The notes under the pieces are model-generated. The model had not been told where the DNA came from, made no database searches, and worked only from the letters and a program-made list of their open reading frames with translations. Below are positions 1 to 7,722 of a stretch of DNA of 64,000 nt, in pieces; the first letter of the stretch is position 1, and every line of letters begins with the position of its first letter. Both the position numbers and the translations under genes were made by a program. The stretch comes from Streptomyces sp. NBC_01294 (lineage in GTDB: Bacteria; Actinomycetota; Actinomycetes; Streptomycetales; Streptomycetaceae): the NCBI RefSeq assembly GCF_035917235.1, contig NZ_CP108423.1, positions 7,903,501-7,967,500 on the forward strand, in the 5' to 3' direction.

Positions 1-135
1 CGAGTCGCCGCCCTGGCCCGGCTCACGGCGGCCTACCTCCACACCCAGCTCCACCCCGGCGCCTCTGCCTGGCAGGTCGCCTGCGAGGCGCTGGCGACCG
101 GACCCGACCCGGTGGGACACGTCGAATCGAAGTAG
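1..135 (+). CDS. C-terminal end of a gene cut by the left window edge
   Basis: An open frame enters from the left edge in frame 1 and stops at TAG 133-135. It gives 44 residues, beginning RVAALARLTAAYLHTQLHPG and ending VGHVESK. Codon use is typical of the host. The helix-like stretch followed by a short polar tail would fit the end of a hydrolase-like enzyme, but the piece is too short for me to name a family. The gene start and function lie outside the window. Confidence 0.5.
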   Translation, partial: RVAALARLTAAYLHTQLHPGASAWQVACEALATGPDPVGHVESK

Positions 136-350
136 AAGCCCTCCGCAGCCACGGTCCCGTAACTGTTCGCGTCGCAGCCGACCGCGGACACTGCTCCGAC
201 TGATGAACAAGTGCTGCTGGTGCTCGGGTTCCGGCACGACTCCTGTGATCCCGTGGCGGCGGTTGGCGGTGTCCCGGAAATGGACTCGCCCGCGGAGAGC
301 GAGATCTCTACCCTGGGTCGGAGCGGGAGCGCGCGCATTCCCGCAGGTTG

Positions 351-470
351 CGGTGCCGTGGCAGAGCGGCCCATTGCGATCGACGTGGGCGAGGTCCTTC
401 CCACGGCGACTGACGGAGACGGGGCGGGCCTGCCCCTATCTGTCCGCGGGTTCGAATCCCGTCGGCACCG
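351..470 (+). ncRNA. tRNA-like RNA with enlarged anticodon and variable arms
   Basis: The segment folds as a cloverleaf. The acceptor stem pairs 352-358 with 463-469 over 7 bp, and C351-G470 can add an eighth pair. T359 sits where U8 should be. A 4-bp D-stem (361-364 with 374-377) closes a loop containing GG. The T-arm is textbook: 446-450 pairs with 458-462 around loop TTCGAAT. The internal boxes TGGCAGAGCGG and GGTTCGAATCC match tRNA A and B boxes. The middle is abnormal. Where a 5-bp anticodon stem and 7-nt loop should be, there is a longer hairpin (380-382 with 407-409, one mismatch, then 384-389 with 400-405) with a 10-nt loop, followed by a long variable arm (412-417 with 439-444, and 421-425 with 432-436). 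No anticodon can be assigned and no CCA is encoded. It could be a degenerate type II (Ser/Leu-like) tRNA or a specialised tRNA-like RNA. Confidence 0.6.
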
Positions 471-727
471 CGGCCGACCTGGACTTGGTCCAGCGCAAGG
501 AGTCACCACGTCTGCAGCCGTGGGTCGATGGCGGGGCGTTGATACCGAGTGCGGTAGCCGGTCGGCCTGTCGTGACGAGGTGTTGGTGTCACGCCGCACC
601 AGACCGGCCTCACGCCGACGGCCCGGTCCGCCGGACGGGCTGGTCCGCACCACCTCGGGTGTGCGCCAGTGGAGCCGGTCTGGGCCGGAATCGCAGTGCC
701 CGTCAGCGAGGAGGAGCAGGACGCAGT

Positions 728-769
728 CCGCTGTCCCACTCGCTGGTGTGCCTGCGAGTGGGACAGCGG
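728..769. terminator. Perfect 16-bp inverted repeat, terminator-like hairpin
   Basis: CCGCTGTCCCACTCGC at 728-743 is exactly complementary to 754-769 around a 10-nt loop. It lies about 170 bp beyond the stop of the leftward subtilisin gene, with no T-run. A bidirectional terminator is the simplest reading; a protein-binding palindrome is possible. Confidence 0.45.
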
Positions 770-937
770 GGTTGAGCCGCGTTCGACCGTCCGGTTACCT
801 CTGATGCGTCCGGGGATCAGCGACCCGGGCGCACTTGAACCGGAGCGTCGTCGGCCTCTTTTCTGCTCGCCCGGGAAGGATGGGTCAAGGATCTCGTTCG
901 ACCCACGATGCCCCGAGTCTGCCGTGAGACCGAATGT

Positions 938-3900
938 CTACTTGGTCAGATACGCGTGGGAGATGGTCTGTTCAACGGCGTTGCCCTGCTTGTCGACGGC
1001 CTTGGCCTTGAAGGAAACGCTGCCGCCGGCCTTGGGGTTGGTCACCTCGACCCGACCGTCACGCACGGTCAGCTTGTGCCAGTGGGCTCCCCCGTCGTAC
1101 GAGGCGTACACCGACAGGGACTTGAGGTTGTTCCCGGCGGCAGAGCCCTTCACGGTCACGGGGACCCGCATCTTCGCCCCCGCCTTGGCGGTGTTGTCGA
1201 GGGACAGCGCGGGGGTGAAGCGGACCACGGAGACGGGGAGAGCGGTGACTCCGGGGGCGTATTCGGAGGAGAACGTCCAGCTCGAGGTGACGCGCGTGGA
1301 GACACGGGGGGCCAGCGTGCTCCGGTCGATCATGGCTGTCAGGCGGTAGTCGGCTCGTTCGGGCTCCGCGATGTAGAAGACGTCCATCGGGTTGATGCTC
1401 GAACTGACCAGCTCGCCGTTGCGGTAGAGCTCGGTGCGGGCTTCCGTGTGGGGCATCCCGTTGAGGTTGAAGTGACCGTTGCCGTCCGAGAAGAGGGGAA
1501 GATCGCCGTTCAGGGTTTCGTCGGCGCGTATGAGGCCGGCGCCCGGAGGCAGGTCGGGGCCGAAGACACCCACGTTGAATGTCTGCTTGTACGAGCGACC
1601 CGGCTTGAACTGCTGTCCGTCCTCGTAGTGGGAACTCTGCTCAACGTCGTTCATGTCGACCTGGGTGAACTTGGACCACCAGGTGGGGCTGGACGAGAGA
1701 AGGTGCATGGTACCGGTGTAAGGAAGGGCGCGCGGAGTGCCGAAGCCGCCGCCCTGCTCCGAGCGCATGGTGACGAAGCCGAGCTGGTTCTTGGCTGTTG
1801 CCCCGAGCCGTTGTTCGACCTTGGCGAAGTCGCGGGACTTGGGGTGGTGGGTGAAGCCGGTCAGGAGCGTGTCGCCCTTCGGCGCGTAGGTCAGGTGGTA
1901 GTCGTCGTGCCCGGTCGCGCCGGTGGTGAACGTGACGGACAGCGCCTGACTCAGCGGCTGTTCGCTGAGGTCCACCTTCGGACCCATGTGAGCGGTGCGG
2001 AACCGCTCGAACGACTTCGTGATGAGTCCGTACCCGATTCCTGCTCCGCTCGCCTGCGCCGTGTACAGGGCGATGTGGCCCATCGCCTGCTGGGCGTGCT
2101 CGTTCGGTACGGTGACATCGATCGGCTTGGTGGTGCGTGCGTCCAGCGTCACCGTGGTGTCCGCGGTGATGTCGAGTCTGGGCTGGTTGATCCAGTCCAT
2201 GCCCTGGGCGTAGGAACCAGCCGGATCCACCTTGAGTACGGAGTTGACGAGGTATCGGCCCTTGGGGACGCGTATCGAGTACTGGCCCTCGTTCAGGGGC
2301 GCGAAGGTGGTCTCCGCGGGGCCGGCCAGGCCCTGCAGGGTGGCATTCCAAGCCGGGGCCGGCATGGGCTTGCCCGTGCGGTCCAGGGGTTTGAATGTGA
2401 CGGTGTACCGCTCCGACTCGCGCTCCACGCCCACGGCGGTGCCGACGCTCTGTCCGCCGCCCGTGGCGGTGATCCGCCCGGAGTAGGTACCGTGCAGGTC
2501 ACCTCCGAGGCGGGTGTCGGCGGTGACCTGCACCGTGGCCTCGCCGTGCGCCGCGATCGTGACCTGCTCGTCAACCGTGAACATGCCCTGGGGCGCGGGG
2601 TTGCCGTCCGGCCCGGTCGCGTTCACGGTCAGCTTCAGCGTGACCGAAGCACTCCCCGTGTTGCGGTACGTGAGGTTCTTGGCGACCGGCTGGTCGCCGG
2701 TGTGCGGCCACTGCGCGAGACCGAAGGAGAGTGAGGTCTCCCGGCTGATCACGGACTGCTTGAGTGCCCTGCCCAGGTCGACCCTGCCGGAGCCCTGCTC
2801 GAACGCCGTGTGGGCGCCCGGCTTCGTCGAGCCGACCAGCGCCTTCTTGATGTCGTCGGCGCTCCAGTCGGGATGCTGCTGGGCGAGAATGGCCGCTGCA
2901 CCGGCCACGTGCGGCGTGGCCATCGACGTGCCGTTGAGACCCTTGTAGCCATTCACGGGCGGAGCGCCGATGTTGGCCAGCAGGCTGTCTTCCGGGATGG
3001 CGGCCGCGATGTCCACTCCGGGTGCCGTCAGGTCCGGCTTGATCGCACTGTCACCCACGCGCGGGCCGGCGCTGGAGAAACTGGCGAGCTGGTCCTGCTT
3101 GTCCACCGCGCCGACGGTGAGGGCGGCGTCCGCGCTGCCGGGCGTGGCGACCGTGCCGGCACCGCCACTGTTGCCGGCCGCGATGACGAAGAGGGTTCCA
3201 CTCTCCGCCGACAGCTTTTCGACGGCCGCTTCCATCGGGTCGGTCCCCGGAGCATCGGTCGAGCCGAGGCTGAGATTGGCTATGTCGACCTTCTCGGCCG
3301 CCGCCCACTCCATGCCGGCGATGACACCGGACATGGAGCCTGTGCCCTTGTCGTCGAGGACCTTGGCGTTGAGGATCCGAGCGCCCGGCGCCACACCCTT
3401 GTGGGTGCCGCCGGACTTCGCCCCCGTGCCGGCCGCGATGGACGCGACGTGCGTGCCGTGACCGTACAGGTCCTTCATGTTCGGTGACGCGGAGAAGTTG
3501 CGCTCGGCGACCACCTGCCCGGCCAGGTCGGGATGCGTGGAGTCGACTCCGCTGTCCAGGACCGCGATGCGGACGCCGGCTCCGTCGAACCCGGCGTCCC
3601 AGGCCGCGGGAGCGCCGATCTGAGGCACGCTCTTGTCGAGGGTGGCCTCGACGACACCGTCGAGCCACACCGAGGCGATGCCCGGCGCGGCTGTGCGGTT
3701 CGTGGCGTCGGCCGTCCCGCTGGTGAGCGTGGACCACAGCTTCGCGGCACTGTTCACGGGTGCGGTCACGGCATCCGCGTTGATGCTCGGCAGGGTGCGC
3801 TGCACCTCGGCGCCGGCGGTTGAGTACAGCGCCGTCCTGGCCGCCGGGCGAGCCCCCTCGTACATGACGATGAGCCGCACGTCCTGGTGCTTCGCGTGGA

Positions 3901-4285
3901 AGGGCGAGCTCAGCGTGGTCACATCGAACAGGCGCCGGTCCAGCCGGCCACTGTCGATGAGAGCCCGCGCGTCAGCGGGCACAGCGTAGGTATGTTTGCC
4001 GACGGTCTCAGTGAAGATGGGGATGTCTTCACGTCCCTTGGCGGGATATCTGGCGACGACCTCGCCCTTCGCGTTCACCGCCACCCGGTCGCCGGTGATC
4101 AGCGGGATCCACTGCTGCGCGCCGGCCGAGGCATCCTTGCCGGGGAGGCTGGACGTCGAAGCCGAAGGCGATGCTGTGCCGGCGGGATTTGCAAGTGCCA
4201 GGGATGTCGACGGTGTGCCGGCGACCAGCAGCATGCTGATCCCCACGACCGTGCTGAACGCTGGTCTCGTGAACTCGAACCTCAT
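938..4285 (-). CDS. Secreted subtilisin-like serine peptidase (family S8)
   Basis: This 1,115-residue protein is a secreted subtilase. The ATG at 4285 is chosen because it follows GAGAGGAAACC and starts a typical signal peptide (MRFEFTRPAFSTVVGISMLL, then ALA). The catalytic triad is visible: Asp244 in VLDSGVD, His276 in GHGTHVAS and Ser454 in NGTSMATPHVAG; the oxyanion Asn lies in IAAGNSGG. An inhibitor-like propeptide (about residues 40-210) precedes the catalytic domain (about 230-500). About 600 further residues form the beta-rich C-terminal region seen in large Streptomyces S8 peptidases. It probably acts outside the cell in protein degradation; the substrate is unknown. It is transcribed alone, leftward. 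The open frame continues upstream of 4285, but that part has no signal peptide or ribosome-binding site. Confidence 0.93.
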   Translation of the reverse strand: MRFEFTRPAFSTVVGISMLLVAGTPSTSLALANPAGTASPSASTSSLPGKDASAGAQQWIPLITGDRVAVNAKGEVVARYPAKGREDIPIFTETVGKHTYAVPADARALIDSGRLDRRLFDVTTLSSPFHAKHQDVRLIVMYEGARPAARTALYSTAGAEVQRTLPSINADAVTAPVNSAAKLWSTLTSGTADATNRTAAPGIASVWLDGVVEATLDKSVPQIGAPAAWDAGFDGAGVRIAVLDSGVDSTHPDLAGQVVAERNFSASPNMKDLYGHGTHVASIAAGTGAKSGGTHKGVAPGARILNAKVLDDKGTGSMSGVIAGMEWAAAEKVDIANLSLGSTDAPGTDPMEAAVEKLSAESGTLFVIAAGNSGGAGTVATPGSADAALTVGAVDKQDQLASFSSAGPRVGDSAIKPDLTAPGVDIAAAIPEDSLLANIGAPPVNGYKGLNGTSMATPHVAGAAAILAQQHPDWSADDIKKALVGSTKPGAHTAFEQGSGRVDLGRALKQSVISRETSLSFGLAQWPHTGDQPVAKNLTYRNTGSASVTLKLTVNATGPDGNPAPQGMFTVDEQVTIAAHGEATVQVTADTRLGGDLHGTYSGRITATGGGQSVGTAVGVERESERYTVTFKPLDRTGKPMPAPAWNATLQGLAGPAETTFAPLNEGQYSIRVPKGRYLVNSVLKVDPAGSYAQGMDWINQPRLDITADTTVTLDARTTKPIDVTVPNEHAQQAMGHIALYTAQASGAGIGYGLITKSFERFRTAHMGPKVDLSEQPLSQALSVTFTTGATGHDDYHLTYAPKGDTLLTGFTHHPKSRDFAKVEQRLGATAKNQLGFVTMRSEQGGGFGTPRALPYTGTMHLLSSSPTWWSKFTQVDMNDVEQSSHYEDGQQFKPGRSYKQTFNVGVFGPDLPPGAGLIRADETLNGDLPLFSDGNGHFNLNGMPHTEARTELYRNGELVSSSINPMDVFYIAEPERADYRLTAMIDRSTLAPRVSTRVTSSWTFSSEYAPGVTALPVSVVRFTPALSLDNTAKAGAKMRVPVTVKGSAAGNNLKSLSVYASYDGGAHWHKLTVRDGRVEVTNPKAGGSVSFKAKAVDKQGNAVEQTISHAYLTK

Positions 4286-4845
4286 GGTTTCCTCTCGCTC
4301 GTACACCTTGCGCCCACGGATGGATCGCAGGGTCCGACCCGAGACGAAGGCGCGCCTTGCAGCACGGAACCCCCGGCAGGGCAGTGGGACGTACGGCTGT
4401 ACTGCCGCCGACACACCGCCGCCGATCGATGTCGACCCTGTTGACATCCGGCCCCGGACGGGCCGAAGCCACGAGCGGGAGCCTTCTTCCGTGCACCGGT
4501 GATCACCGGCTGTGGGAATGATCCGCCGATCAGGCCGAGGCGACACCGGCTTCATGCGGCGCAACTGCGACATGACCCAACTGCGACATGCACGCGTGCG
4601 CCATCAGGCTGGAGCAGCCGGCTGGGCAACGCGGGGGAGCAGATGCCCCCTTAGCCGGATGATCGTGATCTTCCCTCTCCCGGGCCGAGCCTGCTCTCGT
4701 GCCGCTCCTCCTCGACACCTGTGCGGCCCCACCTCGCAGAGGGGTGCCCGATTGCTGCCTGTTGATACCGGGACAGGTGTGTGTGCCCGCCGTGGTACGG
4801 GATAACGGAAGCCAAATCGGGCAATGATCGCGGAAGGCGCCGCCT
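4286..4845. other. Intergenic region between divergent peptidase and transporter genes
   Basis: These 560 bp separate the leftward S8 peptidase from the rightward BCCT gene and must hold both promoters. A 12-bp direct repeat AACTGCGACATG occurs at 4563-4574 and 4579-4590, a 16-bp period that could be a regulator site. I found no convincing protein gene or structured RNA. Confidence 0.5.
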
Positions 4846-6435
4846 GTGTCTCAGGAGCAACGTAAACCGGGGCAGAGGCTGCGGCTGCCCGTGAGTGCGG
4901 CCCTGCCCGGCCGCCACCCGCACGAGGACAAGGCGCCCGTCACCGACCGGGTGGTCTTCGGCGTGACGGCCGTGCTGACCTTGGGCTTTGTGATCTGGGG
5001 CGTCACGGCCACCAGCGCGCTGGAGCGCGTCTCCGACACCCTGTTGAGCGGCCTGATGCACAACGGCGGCTGGGCCTTCGTCCTGGCCGCCTCGGGGTTC
5101 GTCGTCTTCGCGCTCTGGCTCGCCATCAGCCGGTACGGACGGATCGAGCTCGGCCAGGAGCACGAGAAGCCGGAGTTCAGCACCGTCTCCTGGGTCGCCA
5201 TGATGTTCAGCGCCGGCATGGGCATCGGCCTGATGTTCTGCGGCGTCAGCGAACCCCTCGCGCACTACACCTCTCCGCCGCCTGGCACCGACCCCGCCGA
5301 CTCGGCGGAGGCCATGCAGACGGCGCTCGCCACCACGCTCTTCCACTGGACGCTGCACCCGTGGGCCATCTACGCGGTCGTCGGGCTGGCCATCGCGTAC
5401 AGCACCTTCCGGCGCCGCAGGCGGCAGACGATCAGCGCCGTCTTCATCCCGCTCCTCGGGAAGAAGCGCGCCGAGGGCGCAGCCGGCCGGGTGATCGACA
5501 TCCTGGCGATCTTCGCCACGCTGTTCGGCTCCGCCACGTCCCTGGGGCTCGGCGCGCTCCAGATCGGCAGCGGCCTGCACGAGGTGGGCTGGCTGAGCAA
5601 GGCCGGGACGGGGCTGCTCGTCGCCATCATCGGCGTACTGACCGTCTGCTTCATCTTCTCCGCCGTCTCCGGCGTGGACAAGGGCATCCAGTGGCTCTCC
5701 AACATCAACATGGTGCTGGCCGTCATCCTCGCGGCCTTCGTGTTCGTCGTCGGCCCCACCGTCCTGGTCCTCGACCTGATCCCGACGTCCCTCGCCGCCT
5801 ACTTCGGCGAGCTGCCCCAGCTGATCGGCCGCACCGAGGCGTCCACGGGCGGCGGTGACGTCGCCGACTGGCTGAGCAGCTGGACGGTCTTCTACTGGGC
5901 CTGGTGGATCTCCTGGACGCCGTTCGTCGGCATGTTCATCGCCCGCATCAGCCGGGGCCGTACGATCCGTCAGTTCGTCGGCGGCGTCATCCTGGTGCCC
6001 AGCACCGTGAGTCTCGTCTGGTTCGCCGTCTTCGGCGGTACGGCCATGCGCCTGAAGGAGCAGGGGAAACTCGGCGAAGCGACCACGCCCGAGGCGCAGC
6101 TCTTCGGTGTGCTCCAGGAGTTCCCGATCGCCGGCGTGATGAGCCTGCTCGTGATGGTTCTGGTCGGCATCTTCTTCGTCTCCGGCGCCGACGCCGCGTC
6201 GATCGTGATGGGCACCCTCTCCCAGAAGGGCACCTTCGAACCCGCCCGGTTCATCGTCATCTTCTGGGGCGTGGTGACCGGGAGCGTGGCGGCCGTGATG
6301 CTGCTCGTCGGCGAGGGCAAGGGCGACGCCCTCGCGGGCCTGCAGCACTTGACGATCCTCGTCGCGGCACCGTTCGTCCTGGTGATGATCGGCATGTGCT
6401 GGGCCCTCTGCGGGACCTCCGCCAGGACCCGCTGA
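4846..6435 (+). CDS. BCCT-family betaine/choline/carnitine transporter, frameshifted near its end
   Basis: This integral membrane protein of about 12 helices takes up quaternary ammonium osmolytes such as glycine betaine or choline with Na+ or H+. It starts at GTG 4846 behind GGAAGG. Family signatures are clear: MFSAGMGIGLMFCGVSEP (about residues 121-138) and the Trp-rich stretch WAWWISWTPFVGMFIARISR. The frame ends at 6435 with the unnatural tail CGTSARTR. If one base is restored near 6408-6412 (CTC-TGC read as CTC-CTG), it reads on as WALLRDLRQDPLIVRGELAEE and continues to a stop at 6614. So the last roughly 60 cytoplasmic residues are shifted out of frame. All transmembrane helices are before the break, so the transporter may still work. 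A sequencing error is possible. Confidence 0.9.
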   Translation: MSQEQRKPGQRLRLPVSAALPGRHPHEDKAPVTDRVVFGVTAVLTLGFVIWGVTATSALERVSDTLLSGLMHNGGWAFVLAASGFVVFALWLAISRYGRIELGQEHEKPEFSTVSWVAMMFSAGMGIGLMFCGVSEPLAHYTSPPPGTDPADSAEAMQTALATTLFHWTLHPWAIYAVVGLAIAYSTFRRRRRQTISAVFIPLLGKKRAEGAAGRVIDILAIFATLFGSATSLGLGALQIGSGLHEVGWLSKAGTGLLVAIIGVLTVCFIFSAVSGVDKGIQWLSNINMVLAVILAAFVFVVGPTVLVLDLIPTSLAAYFGELPQLIGRTEASTGGGDVADWLSSWTVFYWAWWISWTPFVGMFIARISRGRTIRQFVGGVILVPSTVSLVWFAVFGGTAMRLKEQGKLGEATTPEAQLFGVLQEFPIAGVMSLLVMVLVGIFFVSGADAASIVMGTLSQKGTFEPARFIVIFWGVVTGSVAAVMLLVGEGKGDALAGLQHLTILVAAPFVLVMIGMCWALCGTSARTR

Positions 6436-6614
6436 TCGTACGCGGCGAACTCGCCGAGGAGGCGCTGGAGGACGCCGTGATCGCGGGCCACGAGAAGTAC
6501 GCGGGCGGCTTCGAGTTCCGCATCGGCCCGGCGCAGGACGAGGCACCCGGGGGGAAGAAGGACGACCGCGACCGCAAGGACCCGGGAGCCCCGCCCCCGC
6601 CCCCGGCCTCCTGA
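6414..6614 (+). pseudogene. Out-of-frame C-terminal tail of the BCCT transporter
   Basis: Frame 3 here encodes LRDLRQDPLIVRGELAEEAL, then a stretch ending GPAQDEAPGGKKDD and a Pro-rich end, with a stop at 6612-6614. This is the normal hydrophilic C-terminus of Streptomyces BCCT proteins, separated from the body by a 1-nt deletion near 6410. It has no start of its own. Confidence 0.75.
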
Positions 6615-6639
6615 CGGTCGCAGCCGCCGGACGCCGCCC

Positions 6640-6657
6640 GACCGGCCCCGGCCGGTC
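6640..6657. terminator. Hairpin between convergent genes
   Basis: GACCGGCC (6640-6647) and GGCCGGTC (6650-6657) form a GC-rich 8-bp palindrome between the rightward BCCT gene and the leftward gene ending at 6706. The position fits a shared terminator. No T-run is present, which is usual in Streptomyces. Confidence 0.5.
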
Positions 6658-6705
6658 CCTGCCTGCCGGGTCCCTGCCCCCCGGATGGATGAGACTATGC
6701 GGGAT

Positions 6706-6990
6706 TCAGGAAGCCGCGCCGTCTGACGTTGCTCCCCGGGCAGCAACCGGACGGCGGCGGCCCAGCAGGGCGCTTCCTGCGAGTACCAGGCCGATGGCGA
6801 GGACCTTGGCGGCCTGGTAGTAGCCGGTCGCCAGGTTCTCCGGGGTGCCGGGCAGCCGGAGGAAGACCCACAGGGCCGAGACAACCCCGACGACGATCAG
6901 TCCGACAGCCCCCCACGCACCGAGTTCCGCCCACCAGGGCCCCGGGCCGTAACCCCGCTCGTCGGTCTGCTCAACTTCCTTGTCGGTCAA
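6706..6990 (-). CDS. Small two-helix membrane protein, function unknown
   Basis: The protein has 94 residues from TTG 6990, chosen because AGGAGA lies 8 nt upstream and because the frame upstream becomes unnatural. It has an acidic N-terminus (TDKEVEQTDERGYGPGPWW), a membrane segment (GAWGAVGLIVVGVVSALWVF), a short loop (LPGTPENLATGYYQ) and a second segment (AAKVLAIGLVLAGSALL) followed by positive residues. I do not recognise a named family. Its start overlaps the stop of the truncated GyrI-like gene by 4 nt (TTGA). Confidence 0.6.
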   Translation of the reverse strand: MTDKEVEQTDERGYGPGPWWAELGAWGAVGLIVVGVVSALWVFLRLPGTPENLATGYYQAAKVLAIGLVLAGSALLGRRRPVAARGATSDGAAS

Positions 6991-7295
6991 CGGTCTCTTC
7001 TCCTGTGCGTGTAGTGACGATCGAGAGAGAAGACGCAGGCCCGGTACGGGAGGTTCACCGGGCGACCGTTCCCTGTGGGGAGCCGGCATCCCCGACTCGG
7101 GTCGAGGTTGTCCCTCACCCCTACGATCCCCTGCGGCTCCTGGTCGGACAGACTCTGCATGCGCTGCAGCGTCTCCTGCCCGATGCCCCGGATGAAGTCG
7201 GCGAGGGCAGGGTTCATTCCCTCGTGCACGAGGGGGACGCGCACCTTCCTGCCGACCACACGGAACTCATCCTTCTCCACGACCCGGTACCGCAT
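6987..7295 (-). pseudogene. Truncated GyrI-like / AraC effector-binding domain protein
   Basis: From ATG 7295 (preceded by AAGGGAG) the first 70 residues, MRYRVVEKDEFRVVGRKVRV through GVRDNLDP, match the N-terminal half of GyrI-like effector-binding proteins, which bind small hydrophobic ligands. After about 7085 the homology stops and 30 residues of unrelated sequence (ending SLDRHYTHRRRDR) lead to the stop. The family is normally about 150 residues, so the second half is lost, probably by deletion or rearrangement in this disturbed stretch. It is unlikely to be functional. Confidence 0.6.
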
Positions 7296-7402
7296 GCTGC
7301 TGCTCCCTTCGACGGTGAGGCGGAAGGACAGCCGTGGCGGGGACTGCAGACTCGCACCGGACCGCCTGGCCTCGCCGGGACCGTCGCCGTGCACGGCGCG
7401 GA

Positions 7403-7722
7403 ATGCACGCGTGCGCCACGGCCGGCCCGGTCCTGTCGCTGCTGGGCGCCCCGGACGACCTGATCGGGCCGGGCGCCGCCTCCCTGCGGGTGATGGCCTT
7501 CGCCGTTGCCTTCGCCGCCGTCTCGTTCACCCTCCAGGGCGTGCGCCGGCATCGGAGCCACGCGGGTCTCGATGTACACCGCCCTCAACCTGCCCCTCGG
7601 CCGCGACACCACTGGCACTGCTGAGCCTGGCCCCCTTCGTCGTGGCCATGTCCCACGCCGCACTGCTGCGGGCCGCCGGTGACACCCGGGCGGTCATGTT
7701 CGCCTCCGTGACCAGCGACTAC
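7403..7722 (+). pseudogene. Decayed MATE-family efflux transporter fragment
   Basis: Three short pieces in three frames read like one MATE protein. LLGAPDDLIGPGAASLRVMA and FAAVSFTLQGV fall at about 7430-7541. GATRVSMYTALNLPLG falls at about 7560-7607 in another frame. LAPFVVAMSHAALLRAAGDT with MFASVTSDY falls at about 7625-7722 in a third. The order is right for MATE transporters, but start, end and continuity are lost. The leftward ECF S-component gene ends inside it, which suggests that a deletion joined two loci. Confidence 0.65.

Larger units (their letters stand above)
136..937. other. Intergenic region without a convincing protein gene
   Basis: Between the stop at 135 and the stop of the subtilisin gene at 938 no reading frame looks like a real protein; the long frames are arginine- and serine-rich shadows. 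The region holds a tRNA-like RNA (351-470) and a perfect 16-bp inverted repeat (728-769), both listed separately. I see nothing else that I can support. Confidence 0.6.

Noticed and set aside
351..470. Selenocysteine tRNA (selC)
   Set aside because: The long variable arm and possible 8-bp acceptor stem suggested it, but there is no TCA anticodon in a 7-nt loop and the D-stem has only 4 bp.
908..2734. Long plus-strand frame of about 600 codons opposite the subtilisin gene
   Set aside because: Val/Gly/Arg-rich antisense shadow caused by GC bias; the minus strand carries the catalytic triad and signal peptide.
4651..6546. Long minus-strand frame of about 630 codons opposite the BCCT gene
   Set aside because: Composition of Asp/Gly/His/Arg runs with no domain; the plus strand is clearly a transporter.
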